Of a DNA stretch of 64,000 nt, positions 53,047 to 62,832 are shown piece by piece. Numbering within the stretch: position 1 is the first letter of the stretch; the number at the start of each line of letters is the position of its first letter. A model generated the notes under the pieces. That model searched no databases. It was given only the letters and a program-made list of their open reading frames with translations, and was not told the DNA's origin. The DNA is from Desulfosediminicola ganghwensis (GTDB lineage: Bacteria; Desulfobacterota; Desulfobulbia; Desulfobulbales; Desulfocapsaceae). The stretch covers positions 2,317,001-2,381,000 of the forward strand of contig NZ_CP050699.1 in assembly GCF_005116675.2 (NCBI RefSeq), read 5' to 3'. The translations under genes and the position numbers were made by a program.

Positions 53047-53108
53047 CACACCACGGTACCGTTTCGAAGGGATGGGAACTTAGGTGGCGACGGAGTTGCC
53101 GTGGTGTG
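53047..53108 (+). other. Long-loop inverted repeat after the SCP2 gene
   Basis: CACACCACGG (53047-53056) and CCGTGGTGTG (53099-53108) are a perfect ten-base inverted repeat around a 42-base loop. It is 12 bases after the SCP2 stop codon and 100 before the thioesterase start. It lacks a T-run, so it may be a read-through attenuator or a 5' structure for the downstream gene. Confidence 0.4.
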
Positions 53109-53211
53109 TGTTGTGCAAAGTGTTGAAATTGTAAATCTCAGTTGTGTTGAGTGTGCCTATCTTATAGGTGGTGATTTCATAATGTTTGTTAGACAGGGAT
53201 AGGGGAATTAC

Positions 53212-53613
53212 ATGGATGCTCTGACGGAAATTAAAGTACGTGGATATCATGCAGACTTTTACGGTCATGTTAATAACGCCAGGTACCTTGAGTTTTTTGA
53301 GGAAGATCGCTGGGCCAGGCTTGAATCCCATATAGATCTTATGAAATGGGCTGCCCGGGGGTTAGGTTTTCTGGTCGTGAATATTAACGTAAACTACCGA
53401 AAGGCTGTACAGGTCGGCCACACAGTTGTGGTTACCACTGGAATAGAGCAGGTCAATCAGAAGAGTGCGGTGCTGAAACAGGAGATACAATTCAAAGGAT
53501 CCAGCGAGGTTGCGGCCGATGCGATGATCACTTTTGTGATAATTGACTCGAGTGGTAAGGCGGTTCCCCTTGAGGGAGAAATTCTTGAAGAATTACAGAT
53601 GTTAGGACAATAG
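53212..53613 (+). CDS. Acyl-CoA thioesterase (4HBT hot-dog fold)
   Basis: A 133-residue protein with the 4HBT signature ADFYGHVNNARYLEFFEEDR near residue 17, which includes the catalytic Asp, followed by VVNINVNYRKAVQVGHTVVV. It hydrolyses acyl-CoA esters or intermediates. It follows the EtfA/SCP2 genes with a 177-base gap containing an inverted repeat, so it may have its own promoter. It belongs by function to the same acyl-CoA region. Confidence 0.85.
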   Translation: MDALTEIKVRGYHADFYGHVNNARYLEFFEEDRWARLESHIDLMKWAARGLGFLVVNINVNYRKAVQVGHTVVVTTGIEQVNQKSAVLKQEIQFKGSSEVAADAMITFVIIDSSGKAVPLEGEILEELQMLGQ

Positions 53614-53789
53614 GTATAAATAATTGAATTTCTACAGTATAAATAATTGTCCTGAATGAAATATCTTGACGAATCAACAGGTTTTACAACTTTTTAAGCT
53701 CTATTTATAGTTGACATTTGTGTAATTTATATTAGACAAATGAGAATATGACGATTTGCTGATCGTGGTGCTTGTGTTGTGAAAAAGAA

Positions 53790-53808
53790 TTCACCATTAC
53801 GTAAACGT
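53790..53808 (+). promoter_or_regulatory. Candidate MerR (LiuR-like) operator upstream of fadL
   Basis: TTCACCATTACGTAAACGT shares the pattern TTxACCxTTACGTAAAC with the promoter at 47609 (TTGACCTTTACGTAAAC) and has the TTACGTAA palindrome at 53797-53804. It sits 160 bases upstream of the FadL start. A separate TTGACA (53710-53715) lies upstream and may be another -35 box. The remaining 350-base gap has nothing else I recognise. Confidence 0.6.
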
Positions 53809-53963
53809 CATGTCATCCATTTGTTGTTCTGCTGGAAAGAGAGAGCTGGTAGGACGGAGATGTACCCGTAAAAAACACTTTGCTTCAGGTGGGCAGTTCG
53901 GCTGAAGCAGATTCAGGAGAGATGGGGCGCATCACACATCAATTGATAGAAGGGGAGATAAGC

Positions 53964-55187
53964 ATGAAAAAAGTATTATCCGTAGTAGCATTGGCTTCGT
54001 TGTTTGGAGCCACATCCGTAATGGCATCCGGTTTCCGTATTCCGGAGCAGTCTGTTGATTCTACCGCTAAGGCTGGCGCCAACATCGCCTCCGCCGATAA
54101 GGCGGACGCCGCTTACTTCAATCCGGCGATCATGAACCTGATGGAGGACACCTGGCATGTGGAGGCTGATCTTTCCTATATTTATCTGAGTGAAATAGAC
54201 TACGAAGGGACAGCGGGAGAAGCACCTTACCCGTTGCCAATTGATACCTCTTCTGAGAGGGAACACTTTTTTGTGCCCACCCTGTTTGTAGTTTCTCCAG
54301 ACTACAACGGCTTCCGTTTCGGTTTCGCTTCAGTAGCGCCTTTTGGGTTGGCCAAGCGCTGGCGGGAAGACCCGTATGCTAAGGCTCTCTCAAGCAGGTT
54401 CTCTCTGCAGGTGATTGAACTCAACCCTACCGTTTCCTACGCTTTCAACGAGATGTTCTCCATTGCCGGTGGCGTTCGCATGACCTATAGCAAGGCGACG
54501 GTTATCAATGAAGGCTTTGCCGTGCCTCCAGGTAGCAGGTATCTGGATGGAGATACAGTGGATTGGGGCTATAACCTGGCGGCCAACTTCAAGCCCAACA
54601 AGGACTGGAATTTTGCTGTCACCTACCGTTCCAACATCGATCTCGATTTTGAGGACGGTGATACAGAGATAACCATTAATCCGGAGATTACTGAGGGTGA
54701 TGTCACCGTTTCGACCCCGGGCGTTCTCTCCTTCTCTGCCGCCTATACCTACGACAAATGGACTTTTGACCTCACTGTCGATCAGACCCAGTGGTCCGAA
54801 TATGAAAGCCTGGATTTTACTTATAATAACGCTACTGGGGATTCCTATTATGATAAATTCAACCTCTCAGTAAAGGATTGGGATGATACCTGGGCCATCA
54901 GGCTCGGCGTGGAGTATGAGCTGAATCCGCAGGTGACCCTGATGGGCGGCATCGCCTATGACGAGAACCCGGTACCGGAAGAGACCGCTAGCTTCGAGCT
55001 GCCCGATTCCGACGCCTGGCTTTTCTCGGCTGGTGCACGCTATGCCTACAGCGATAATATGGAGTTTGGTTTAGCCATTCTTTATGATTACAAGGAAGAG
55101 CGCACCTTCAGCAACGAGTCGGTTGATGGTGAATTCTCCAACGCCTCCGCCTTCCTCGTCACTGCTGGTCTGAGCTATAAGTTCTAA
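53964..55187 (+). CDS. fadL: FadL/OmpP1/TodX-family outer-membrane long-chain fatty-acid transporter
   Basis: A 407-residue outer-membrane barrel. The signal peptide ends near SVMA-SGFRIPEQSV, followed by the family N-terminal hatch NIASADKADAAYFNPAIMNL (near residue 50, with the NPA motif that plugs the barrel). Many beta-strands follow, with a C-terminal aromatic (SYKF). It brings long-chain fatty acids or aromatics across the outer membrane. The start 53964 is preferred over earlier Mets because AGGGGAG precedes it and the signal peptide begins there. Candidate MerR operator upstream; strong terminator downstream. Confidence 0.88.
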   Translation: MKKVLSVVALASLFGATSVMASGFRIPEQSVDSTAKAGANIASADKADAAYFNPAIMNLMEDTWHVEADLSYIYLSEIDYEGTAGEAPYPLPIDTSSEREHFFVPTLFVVSPDYNGFRFGFASVAPFGLAKRWREDPYAKALSSRFSLQVIELNPTVSYAFNEMFSIAGGVRMTYSKATVINEGFAVPPGSRYLDGDTVDWGYNLAANFKPNKDWNFAVTYRSNIDLDFEDGDTEITINPEITEGDVTVSTPGVLSFSAAYTYDKWTFDLTVDQTQWSEYESLDFTYNNATGDSYYDKFNLSVKDWDDTWAIRLGVEYELNPQVTLMGGIAYDENPVPEETASFELPDSDAWLFSAGARYAYSDNMEFGLAILYDYKEERTFSNESVDGEFSNASAFLVTAGLSYKF

Positions 55188-55216
55188 AGCAGCAAATTCC
55201 CAGAATGTAATAGATA

Positions 55217-55249
55217 AAAGCCCCCTGGCTGACAGCCAGGGGGCTTTTT
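55217..55249. terminator. Bidirectional terminator between fadL and the radical SAM gene
   Basis: AAGCCCCCTGGCT pairs with AGCCAGGGGGCTT around a three-base loop, with an A-run before and a T-run after, so it works on both strands. It serves the convergent genes ending at 55187 and 55270. Confidence 0.93.
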
Positions 55250-55269
55250 CGTGTGGCAATGGTTTGAAC

Positions 55270-56139
55270 TTACAAAGCCCGCATATATTCAGGCTTCAAG
55301 TTCACCTTTCCCGCCAGCGCCTTTTGAATCAACTCAAGCGTCTTTCTCTTGTCTTCAGGCAATTTCGCCTTAATCGGCAGATAATTTGAAGCATGGTTGG
55401 CATGGAAATAGCCGTTGGTGAGTTCAGTTGCCGCCAGCATGGAACCAAGTTCTTCCAGCATTCCATTGGCATCCGGCAGTTGCCACCTTCCTTGTTGCTG
55501 ATCAGTGAAAAGTGGTGTGTTCGGGGTTAGCATCAGGCTCAAGGCCCCCACATATTCCGGGTCGATGGCAGACAAGACCCTGCCGGTCTCAGTGGCATGC
55601 TGCTGTGATCTTTCCGTGCCGCCTACTCCCAGCAGCACTGTGATCGAAAGCTTGATGCCAGCCGAACGAATCTTTCTGCCCATCTCAATCATTTTCGATG
55701 AATCGGCGCCTTTCTTGATTGCGGCCAGTGTTACATCATCTCCGGACTCAAGGCCCATATAACCGATACCAATTCCCAGTTGGTGTAACTCTTTCAGCTC
55801 ATCAACACTCTTTCTTTGTATACTTTTGGTGTTGGCATAGACGCCGATCCGCTCAAGCCATGGAAGTTTTTTCCGCACTGTCTCCAGTATCTTCACCAGT
55901 CGTTTTTGTGGAATTATCAAGGCATCACCATCGCAAAGAAACAGTCGGTTTTGCCTGCGGCAATGTTTGGCGGCAAAATCAATATCAGCCATGATGGTGG
56001 CGTCGTCTTTGATGGAAAACCTGGTGCCCTTATACATTCCGCAAAAGGTACATTTGTTGTGGGAGCAACCGGTGGTGACCTGTAACAGAATCGAATGCGC
56101 CTCGCTGGGTGGCCGAAAGATATTACCCTGATAATCCAT
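55270..56139 (-). CDS. Radical SAM protein
   Basis: A 289-residue radical SAM enzyme. The 4Fe-4S/SAM motif CSHNKCTFC (CxxxCxxC) is near residue 26, followed by FLCDGDALIIPQ, LGIGIGYMGLESGDDVTL and a KLSITVLLGVGG strand. This is the Elp3-like/HemN-related layout without a methylthiotransferase or TRAM domain. The start at 56139 follows AGGAGA; an upstream extension to 56250 would precede the family N-terminus. Convergent with fadL. A site resembling the MerR core in reverse (GACGTTTACGA at about 56149-56165) overlaps its start region, but it is incomplete. Function unknown. Confidence 0.8.
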   Translation of the reverse strand: MDYQGNIFRPPSEAHSILLQVTTGCSHNKCTFCGMYKGTRFSIKDDATIMADIDFAAKHCRRQNRLFLCDGDALIIPQKRLVKILETVRKKLPWLERIGVYANTKSIQRKSVDELKELHQLGIGIGYMGLESGDDVTLAAIKKGADSSKMIEMGRKIRSAGIKLSITVLLGVGGTERSQQHATETGRVLSAIDPEYVGALSLMLTPNTPLFTDQQQGRWQLPDANGMLEELGSMLAATELTNGYFHANHASNYLPIKAKLPEDKRKTLELIQKALAGKVNLKPEYMRAL

Positions 56140-56231
56140 GGATCTCTCCTTGTCGTAAACGTCATGGTGTATTTCCTGTAAAGATATAGTATACTCACTC
56201 TTTCTTTCGCAAGAAGATTTAATTATTTTAG

Positions 56232-58337
<2,106 letters not shown>

Positions 58338-58352
58338 GATGGTAGGAGATAG

Positions 58353-58408
58353 GCGTGAGGCGTGAGGCGTGAGGTGTGAGAGGTGAGGCGCGAGGAGTGA
58401 GAGCTGAG
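58353..58408. repeat. GTGAGGC heptamer tract
   Basis: A tract of GCGTGAGGCGTGAGGCGTGAG followed by GTGTGAG, AGGTGAGG, CGCGAGG, AGTGAG and AGCTGAG units, ending just before the FAH-family gene. It is a run of about eight heptamer-like units between convergently unrelated genes. Similar tracts occur elsewhere in related genomes; a degenerate one is at 31637-31671 here. It is too short to call a CRISPR and has no spacers. Confidence 0.6.
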
Positions 58409-58426
58409 GGAGTAGGAGAAGGAACA

Positions 58427-59041
58427 ATGGTGAAGGTGAAAATGACTGAAGGTGAAATTGCTCCGGCAAAAATTGTCTGTGTTGGCCGGAACTATGTGGC
58501 CCATATTGAAGAGTTAGGTAATGAGGTTGCCGAAGAGATGGTGGTGTTCTGTAAACCCAATTCTTCTATAGCCCCGGTTTTGTGTTCATCCCATGCTGGT
58601 CAGCAACTGCATTATGAAACGGAAATCTGCTATATGGTACAGGGCGGCCAGTTTGCGGCGGTTGCCTGCGGCCTTGATTTGACCAAGCGCGAGCTGCAAA
58701 GTGGTTTGAAAAAGAAGGGATTACCCTGGGAGCGGGCCAAGGCATTTGACGGTTCAGCCCTGTTCAGCCCCTTTGTACCGATACCGGACGGTGAGTCCGA
58801 GCTTACCTTAGAGCTGTATGTAAATGGGGAACTGCGCCAGCACGGCACTACCTCGATGATGATCTATTCCCCCCGGATTATTCTCCAGGAGATTTGTTCA
58901 TTCATGACCCTGGATGACGGCGATATTGTTATGACCGGCACTCCGGCAGGTGTTGGCCAGGTGCTTTCAGGCGACCAGTTTAAAGCACGCCTGCTGGCAG
59001 GAGAAAAGCTGCTTACAGAGGCAAGTTGGAAAGCGGTTTGA
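58427..59041 (+). CDS. Fumarylacetoacetate hydrolase (FAH) family protein
   Basis: A 204-residue metal-dependent enzyme of the FAH superfamily (hydrolase, isomerase or decarboxylase of keto acids). The metal ligands are in YETEICYMV (two Glu, near residue 64), and the conserved follow-ups are GLDLTKRELQSGLKKKGLPW, KAFDGSALFSPFVP and GDIVMTGTPAGVGQV. The start 58427 has AGGAGAAGGAACA upstream. The heptamer tract lies directly upstream of it. It is single, and the substrate is not apparent. Confidence 0.83.
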   Translation: MVKVKMTEGEIAPAKIVCVGRNYVAHIEELGNEVAEEMVVFCKPNSSIAPVLCSSHAGQQLHYETEICYMVQGGQFAAVACGLDLTKRELQSGLKKKGLPWERAKAFDGSALFSPFVPIPDGESELTLELYVNGELRQHGTTSMMIYSPRIILQEICSFMTLDDGDIVMTGTPAGVGQVLSGDQFKARLLAGEKLLTEASWKAV

Positions 59042-59063
59042 GGCTCCTGTCAAATCTGAATCG

Positions 59064-59534
59064 TTAATTTCTCAGGGTAGCCCGCAGCCTGTCGGGTACG
59101 AGCAGCAGGTCCAAGGCATCAAGTATGGACGTGGTTACCAGATCCGCAGCTTGCACTACACCCGAGGCTGCCCCTTCCTGCTGAATTATGCAGATGCCGA
59201 GGCTGGCAGCTTTCAGCATCTGCACATCATTTCTGCCATTACCAGCGGCTACAACAAACTGGGTACCAAGTTCTTCGACAAACCGCCGCTTCGCGGCAAC
59301 CTGATCCTGTAAACCTATGACATGCACGGCTATATCGGTGGCGCGTAATTTTTCCCTGACCGTACCGTGGGTGTCGGCGGTCAGGACATGAATTGTCAGG
59401 CTTCTGCGCAATTGTTCCAGGCGCTGGACTACTCCGGGCAGCAATTCACCATCAATCGCGATTGAGCCGTTATAATCCAAAACAAGATGGGTCAACGTCA
59501 AAGGGGCAGAGCCGGGTATATCAATGGTCAGCAT
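59064..59534 (-). CDS. Soluble HAD-superfamily protein (P-type ATPase-like group)
   Basis: A 156-residue cytoplasmic HAD-fold protein. Motif I reads LVLDYNGSIA, where the usual DxDG second Asp is Asn (DYNG). Motif II is HVLTADTHG, motif III Lys/Arg around KRRFVEEL, and motif IV VAAGNGRNDVQMLKAA. This matches the COG4087 group related to the P-domain of P-type ATPases, where DYNG is usual. No transmembrane segments. Convergent with the FAH gene, with the regulator-znu cluster on the other side. Function unknown, probably phosphatase-like. Confidence 0.75.
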   Translation of the reverse strand: MLTIDIPGSAPLTLTHLVLDYNGSIAIDGELLPGVVQRLEQLRRSLTIHVLTADTHGTVREKLRATDIAVHVIGLQDQVAAKRRFVEELGTQFVVAAGNGRNDVQMLKAASLGICIIQQEGAASGVVQAADLVTTSILDALDLLLVPDRLRATLRN

Positions 59535-59700
59535 AAGGCAAAGTACTCTCGTTGTGAATGTGCAAAATGTTACACTGATTTGAGCGGGCTAATAATCTCT
59601 TACCGTTGTCAGCCTTACCTCTGGTTACCTTTTCAGTCAAGAATAAGTTCAGGAATTGATAACGATAATTTCTCTTAAAATGCTACAGCTTCCTTGACCG

Positions 59701-59729
59701 GATCATGATCAGGTATTACATGGTAATAC
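59701..59729 (+). promoter_or_regulatory. Candidate operator of the RHH/zinc-ribbon regulator
   Basis: Two palindromes are adjacent: GATCATGATC at 59701-59710 and GTATTAC-ATG-GTAATAC at 59713-59729, a perfect seven-base inverted repeat with a three-base spacer. It ends 21 bases before the regulator's start codon. A possible -35 TTGACC at 59694-59699 puts the repeat across the -10 region, so binding should block transcription of the regulator and the znu genes. Confidence 0.6.
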
Positions 59730-59750
59730 ATACGAGAAAGGAGGTGTATT

Positions 59751-60020
59751 ATGAAAAAAGAACGGGTCTTTACCTTTAAGGCGGATGAAGAGCTTGCGGA
59801 AATACTCGACCGGATTCCCAATAAATCGGAATTCATCAGAAGGGCAATTGAAATGGCAATGGAAAATCGATGTCCCTTGTGCAACGGCACCGGCTCTCTG
59901 ACACCTGCGCAACATAATCATATGAAGCATTTTATGGCGGTGCACTCCCTTAAGCGTTGTGATGAGTGTGATGCGGTACACTTCGTGTGCGGTAAAGGGG
60001 AAGAAAAAGGATTGCACTGA
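59751..60020 (+). CDS. Ribbon-helix-helix regulator with C-terminal zinc ribbon
   Basis: An 89-residue protein. The first 45 residues fit a MetJ/Arc-type ribbon-helix-helix (beta-strand KKERVFTFKADEELAEIL, then IPNKSEFIRRAIEMAM). The C-terminal 45 residues have a zinc-ribbon-like arrangement CPLCNGTG and RCDECDAVHFVCG, with five cysteines, and an intervening HNHMKHFMAVH that adds histidines. A metal-dependent repressor is the obvious reading. It is 24 bases upstream of znuA and has a perfect inverted repeat at its own promoter. I do not recognise this as a named zinc regulator (it is not Zur/Fur). GGAGG precedes the start. Confidence 0.7.
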   Translation: MKKERVFTFKADEELAEILDRIPNKSEFIRRAIEMAMENRCPLCNGTGSLTPAQHNHMKHFMAVHSLKRCDECDAVHFVCGKGEEKGLH

Positions 60021-60044
60021 TCTGCAAAAAAAGAGGGTTGAGCG

Positions 60045-60926
60045 ATGATGAGATTTTTAGAAAAGCAAATAGCTTTTGTGGCTTTTGGCATAGCGCTGGT
60101 CTTCCCGTCTGCCGGCTGGGCCATTGATGTCTTTGTCACTGTCCCACCGCAGAAATGGGTGGTGGAGAATATCCTTGGCAATGGGGGAACAGTCAATGTT
60201 CTGGTGAAGAATGGTCAAGACCCTCATACCTTTGAGCCGACGCCAAAGCAGATAATGGCCCTTTCCAGGGCGAAAATCTGGTTTACCATGAACATGCCTT
60301 TCGAGAACAGGCTGCGGAACAAAGTCGGCCAGGTTGCTCCTGATCTGCGCATAGTCGATATGATCGGGGATATTGAGAAACATTCCATCCATGATGCTCA
60401 TGGTCATGACGATCATGACCATGAGGCCAAGGATCCCCATGTCTGGTTGTCGCCGGTCAACCTGGAGGTCATGGCGGCGACGACAGCAGCCGTTTTAAGT
60501 GAAGAAGATGCAGAAAACATGCAGCAATATAACCAGAATCTGCAAGCAGTGCAGAAAAGCCTGACAGAACTGCATGCCCGGATCGGGCAGCAATTGGCCC
60601 CATATGCAGGCTCTTCGTTCTATGTTTTTCACCCTTCCTTTGGTTATTTCGCAGAGGAGTACGGTTTGCAGCAGAAAGCTGTTGAAGCAGGCGGGAAGTC
60701 TCCGGGGCCGCGGCAGATTGCAGCGCTGGTGGCAAAGGCCAGGGAAGATCGGGTCAAGGTGATTTTCGTGCAGCCTCAGTTTGATCAGAAAAGTGGTGAG
60801 ACCATCGCCAGGGCAATCGATGGAGAGGTCGTCTCTCTGGATGCCCTGGCAGAGGATGTGCCCGCCAACCTCGCTGTGATGGCCGATAGCATTGAGCAGG
60901 CATTGAGTGACAGGGGGATAAAGTGA
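60045..60926 (+). CDS. znuA: Zinc ABC transporter substrate-binding protein
   Basis: A 293-residue periplasmic metal-binding protein of the ZnuA/TroA cluster. The signal peptide ends near SAGWA-IDVFVTVP. The metal ligands are in QDPHTFEPTP, DPHVWLSP and HPSFGYFAEEYGL, plus Asp in VQPQFDQKSGET. A histidine-rich loop (HSIHDAHGHDDHDHEAKDPH) near residue 113 is the mark of a zinc rather than manganese importer. It overlaps znuC by four bases (GTGA), and the RHH regulator is 24 bases upstream, so the four genes form one unit. Confidence 0.88.
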   Translation: MMRFLEKQIAFVAFGIALVFPSAGWAIDVFVTVPPQKWVVENILGNGGTVNVLVKNGQDPHTFEPTPKQIMALSRAKIWFTMNMPFENRLRNKVGQVAPDLRIVDMIGDIEKHSIHDAHGHDDHDHEAKDPHVWLSPVNLEVMAATTAAVLSEEDAENMQQYNQNLQAVQKSLTELHARIGQQLAPYAGSSFYVFHPSFGYFAEEYGLQQKAVEAGGKSPGPRQIAALVAKAREDRVKVIFVQPQFDQKSGETIARAIDGEVVSLDALAEDVPANLAVMADSIEQALSDRGIK

Positions 60927-61687
60927 CAGAGGGTAGCAGTCCGGCCATAGAAATTGAAGGGGTCGATTTTGGTTACGAGAACAGGCAGATTCTGATCGAT
61001 GTCAATTTGCAGATCGATGTCAAAGATTCGATCTGTATAGTGGGCCCTAATGGTGGAGGCAAGACCACCCTGGTAAAGCTGATGATTGGCTTACTGGCCC
61101 CCGATCGTGGCCGGATCACTATCTTCGGCAAGAAGGTCGAGGAGGGGAATCGGCTGATCGGCTATGTGCCCCAGTATGCAGAGTATGATAAGCAGTTCCC
61201 CATCTCGGTGAAAGAAGTGGTCTGTATGGGCAGGCTGGGCAATTCCTTTATGAACCGATACTCGAAGGCTGACTGGGAAAAAACAATGGAGGCATTGCGG
61301 GAAGTCCGGTTAGAGGACTATGCGGATCGATCATTTGCGGCTCTTTCGGGAGGGCAGCGTCAGAGGGTGCTTATTGCCCGTGCCCTTGCAGCGGGTGGCA
61401 AAATCATTATTCTCGATGAGCCCACCGCGAATATTGACCAGGAGGCAGAATCGCATCTCTTTGAGTTACTTGAAGGTTTAAATACCAGAATGACAATTTT
61501 GATGGTTACTCACGATGTCGGTTTTGCATCGAAATTTTTTAAGCGTATCGCCTGTGTCAACAAGAGGGTGGTTATTCACCCGACCAGTGAGCTGACCGGG
61601 GAACTGATAAAGGATATGTATGGGGGCGACTTACGCATGATCCGTCATGATCACACCTGCAGCGAGGAGGGACACCTGCATGAGTGA
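60923..61687 (+). CDS. znuC: Zinc ABC transporter ATP-binding protein
   Basis: A 254-residue ATPase starting at GTG (60923), overlapping znuA by four bases. Walker A is GPNGGGKTT (near residue 41), the signature ALSGGQRQRVLIARALAAGG near 143 and Walker B KIIILDEPTANIDQEA. The sequence is close to ZnuC/MntA-type cassettes. It overlaps znuB by eight bases. Confidence 0.9.
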   Translation: MTEGSSPAIEIEGVDFGYENRQILIDVNLQIDVKDSICIVGPNGGGKTTLVKLMIGLLAPDRGRITIFGKKVEEGNRLIGYVPQYAEYDKQFPISVKEVVCMGRLGNSFMNRYSKADWEKTMEALREVRLEDYADRSFAALSGGQRQRVLIARALAAGGKIIILDEPTANIDQEAESHLFELLEGLNTRMTILMVTHDVGFASKFFKRIACVNKRVVIHPTSELTGELIKDMYGGDLRMIRHDHTCSEEGHLHE

Positions 61688-62531
61688 GTTCCTCGCTGCT
61701 CTTATGGACCCGAATCTGCCTTTTATCCGGTATGCTTTCATTACAGGCATTCTTGCCTCCGTTCCTTTTGGCATCATAGGCACATTCGTGGTTGTGCGAC
61801 GAATCAGTTATATTGCCGGGGCAATTTCTCACTGTATTCTGGGCGGGATAGGTATTGGCCTGTATCTGCAGAATGCGGTAGGCGTTGGCTGGTTTACGCC
61901 GCTTTATGGGGCGGTAATTGTGGCATTATTGGCAGCGGTGGTGCTCTCTTTAGTGAGCATGTTTGCCAAACAGAGGGAAGACAGTGTAATAGGCGCGCTC
62001 TGGGCCGCAGGCATGGGAATTGGTCTGCTGTTTCTGGCAAAGACACCGGGCTACGTGGACCCGATGAGCTATCTGTTCGGTAACATTCTGCTGATAACCA
62101 GAACTGATATCTTTCTCGTGCTGGCACTGGACGTGCTGGTGGTGGGCGTCGTAGCGCTCTTTTATAATGTCTTTCTGGCGATCTGCTTCGATGATGAGTT
62201 CGCCGGGTTACGTGGCATCCATACCCATTGGTTTTATTTAGTATTACTTTGCCTTACAGCACTGACCATTGTGCTTCTGGTTCGGGTGGTCGGGATTGTG
62301 ATGGTGATTGCCTTGCTCACGCTGCCGGCGGCCATAGCCGGTAATTTTGCATCAAGTATCAAACAGATGATGATACTATCCGTGTTGCTCTGCGGTGTTT
62401 TTATCCTCTCCGGGTTGAGTACCAGCTACACCTTGGATTTACCCAGTGGGCCGGTAATTATTGTGATTGCTGCGGGAGTTTATCTCACGGTGGTGGTGGG
62501 CACAAAACTGTTTGCCCGGCGCCGTGCCTAA
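61680..62531 (+). CDS. znuB: Zinc ABC transporter permease
   Basis: A 283-residue ABC-3 family permease with eight or nine helices. The family motifs GTFVVVRRISYIAGAISHCILG (around residue 35), IGALWAAGMGIGLLF, YLFGNILLITRTD and DLPSGPVIIVIAAG are readable. Start 61680 is chosen for the eight-base overlap with znuC and a GAGGAGGGACACC upstream. It forms the zinc channel and ends before a hairpin. Confidence 0.88.
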   Translation: MSEFLAALMDPNLPFIRYAFITGILASVPFGIIGTFVVVRRISYIAGAISHCILGGIGIGLYLQNAVGVGWFTPLYGAVIVALLAAVVLSLVSMFAKQREDSVIGALWAAGMGIGLLFLAKTPGYVDPMSYLFGNILLITRTDIFLVLALDVLVVGVVALFYNVFLAICFDDEFAGLRGIHTHWFYLVLLCLTALTIVLLVRVVGIVMVIALLTLPAAIAGNFASSIKQMMILSVLLCGVFILSGLSTSYTLDLPSGPVIIVIAAGVYLTVVVGTKLFARRRA

Positions 62532-62572
62532 CCTTTTTCCATCTAAAGTAACTCTTGTGCGCCCCTCCCTTT

Positions 62573-62620
62573 GCCTGGTCGATACAATTCAACTGAATCG
62601 GCCAGGCCTTCTTCTCCTTA
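62573..62620 (+). terminator. Candidate terminator of the znu operon
   Basis: GCCTGGTCGAT pairs with ATCGGCCAGGC (one T-G wobble) around a 13-base loop and is followed by CTTCTTCTCCTT, a T-rich rather than pure-T tract. It starts 42 bases after the znuB stop codon. The remaining sequence up to 62832 shows no recognisable element. Confidence 0.6.
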
Positions 62621-62832
62621 TGAGCATATGTGCTCATTTCTAATTTTTTTCGTTTCGAGCCTATATTATCTGAAGATAGTTCAAAAAACAGCTGACAAAA
62701 TTGTATTTATGACGGTTTCGGTAGAATTATAGCTCGGCTTTTGCGGAAAAATGAGTTATGCAGACTGCTGCTTGATCAAATGCTAAGAGTAGTAATTGTA
62801 TTGTGAGGACCTTGCAGAAATAGGAGCAACAA

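Noticed and set aside
56149-56165. A fourth LiuR-like MerR site overlapping the start of the radical SAM gene.
   Set aside because: Only half of the core (GACGTTTACG) is present and it lies within 30 bases of the start codon. It is recorded as doubtful, not as a feature.
58353-58408. The GTGAGGC tract as a possible CRISPR array.
   Set aside because: Units are contiguous and degenerate, without spacers and without cas genes in the window.
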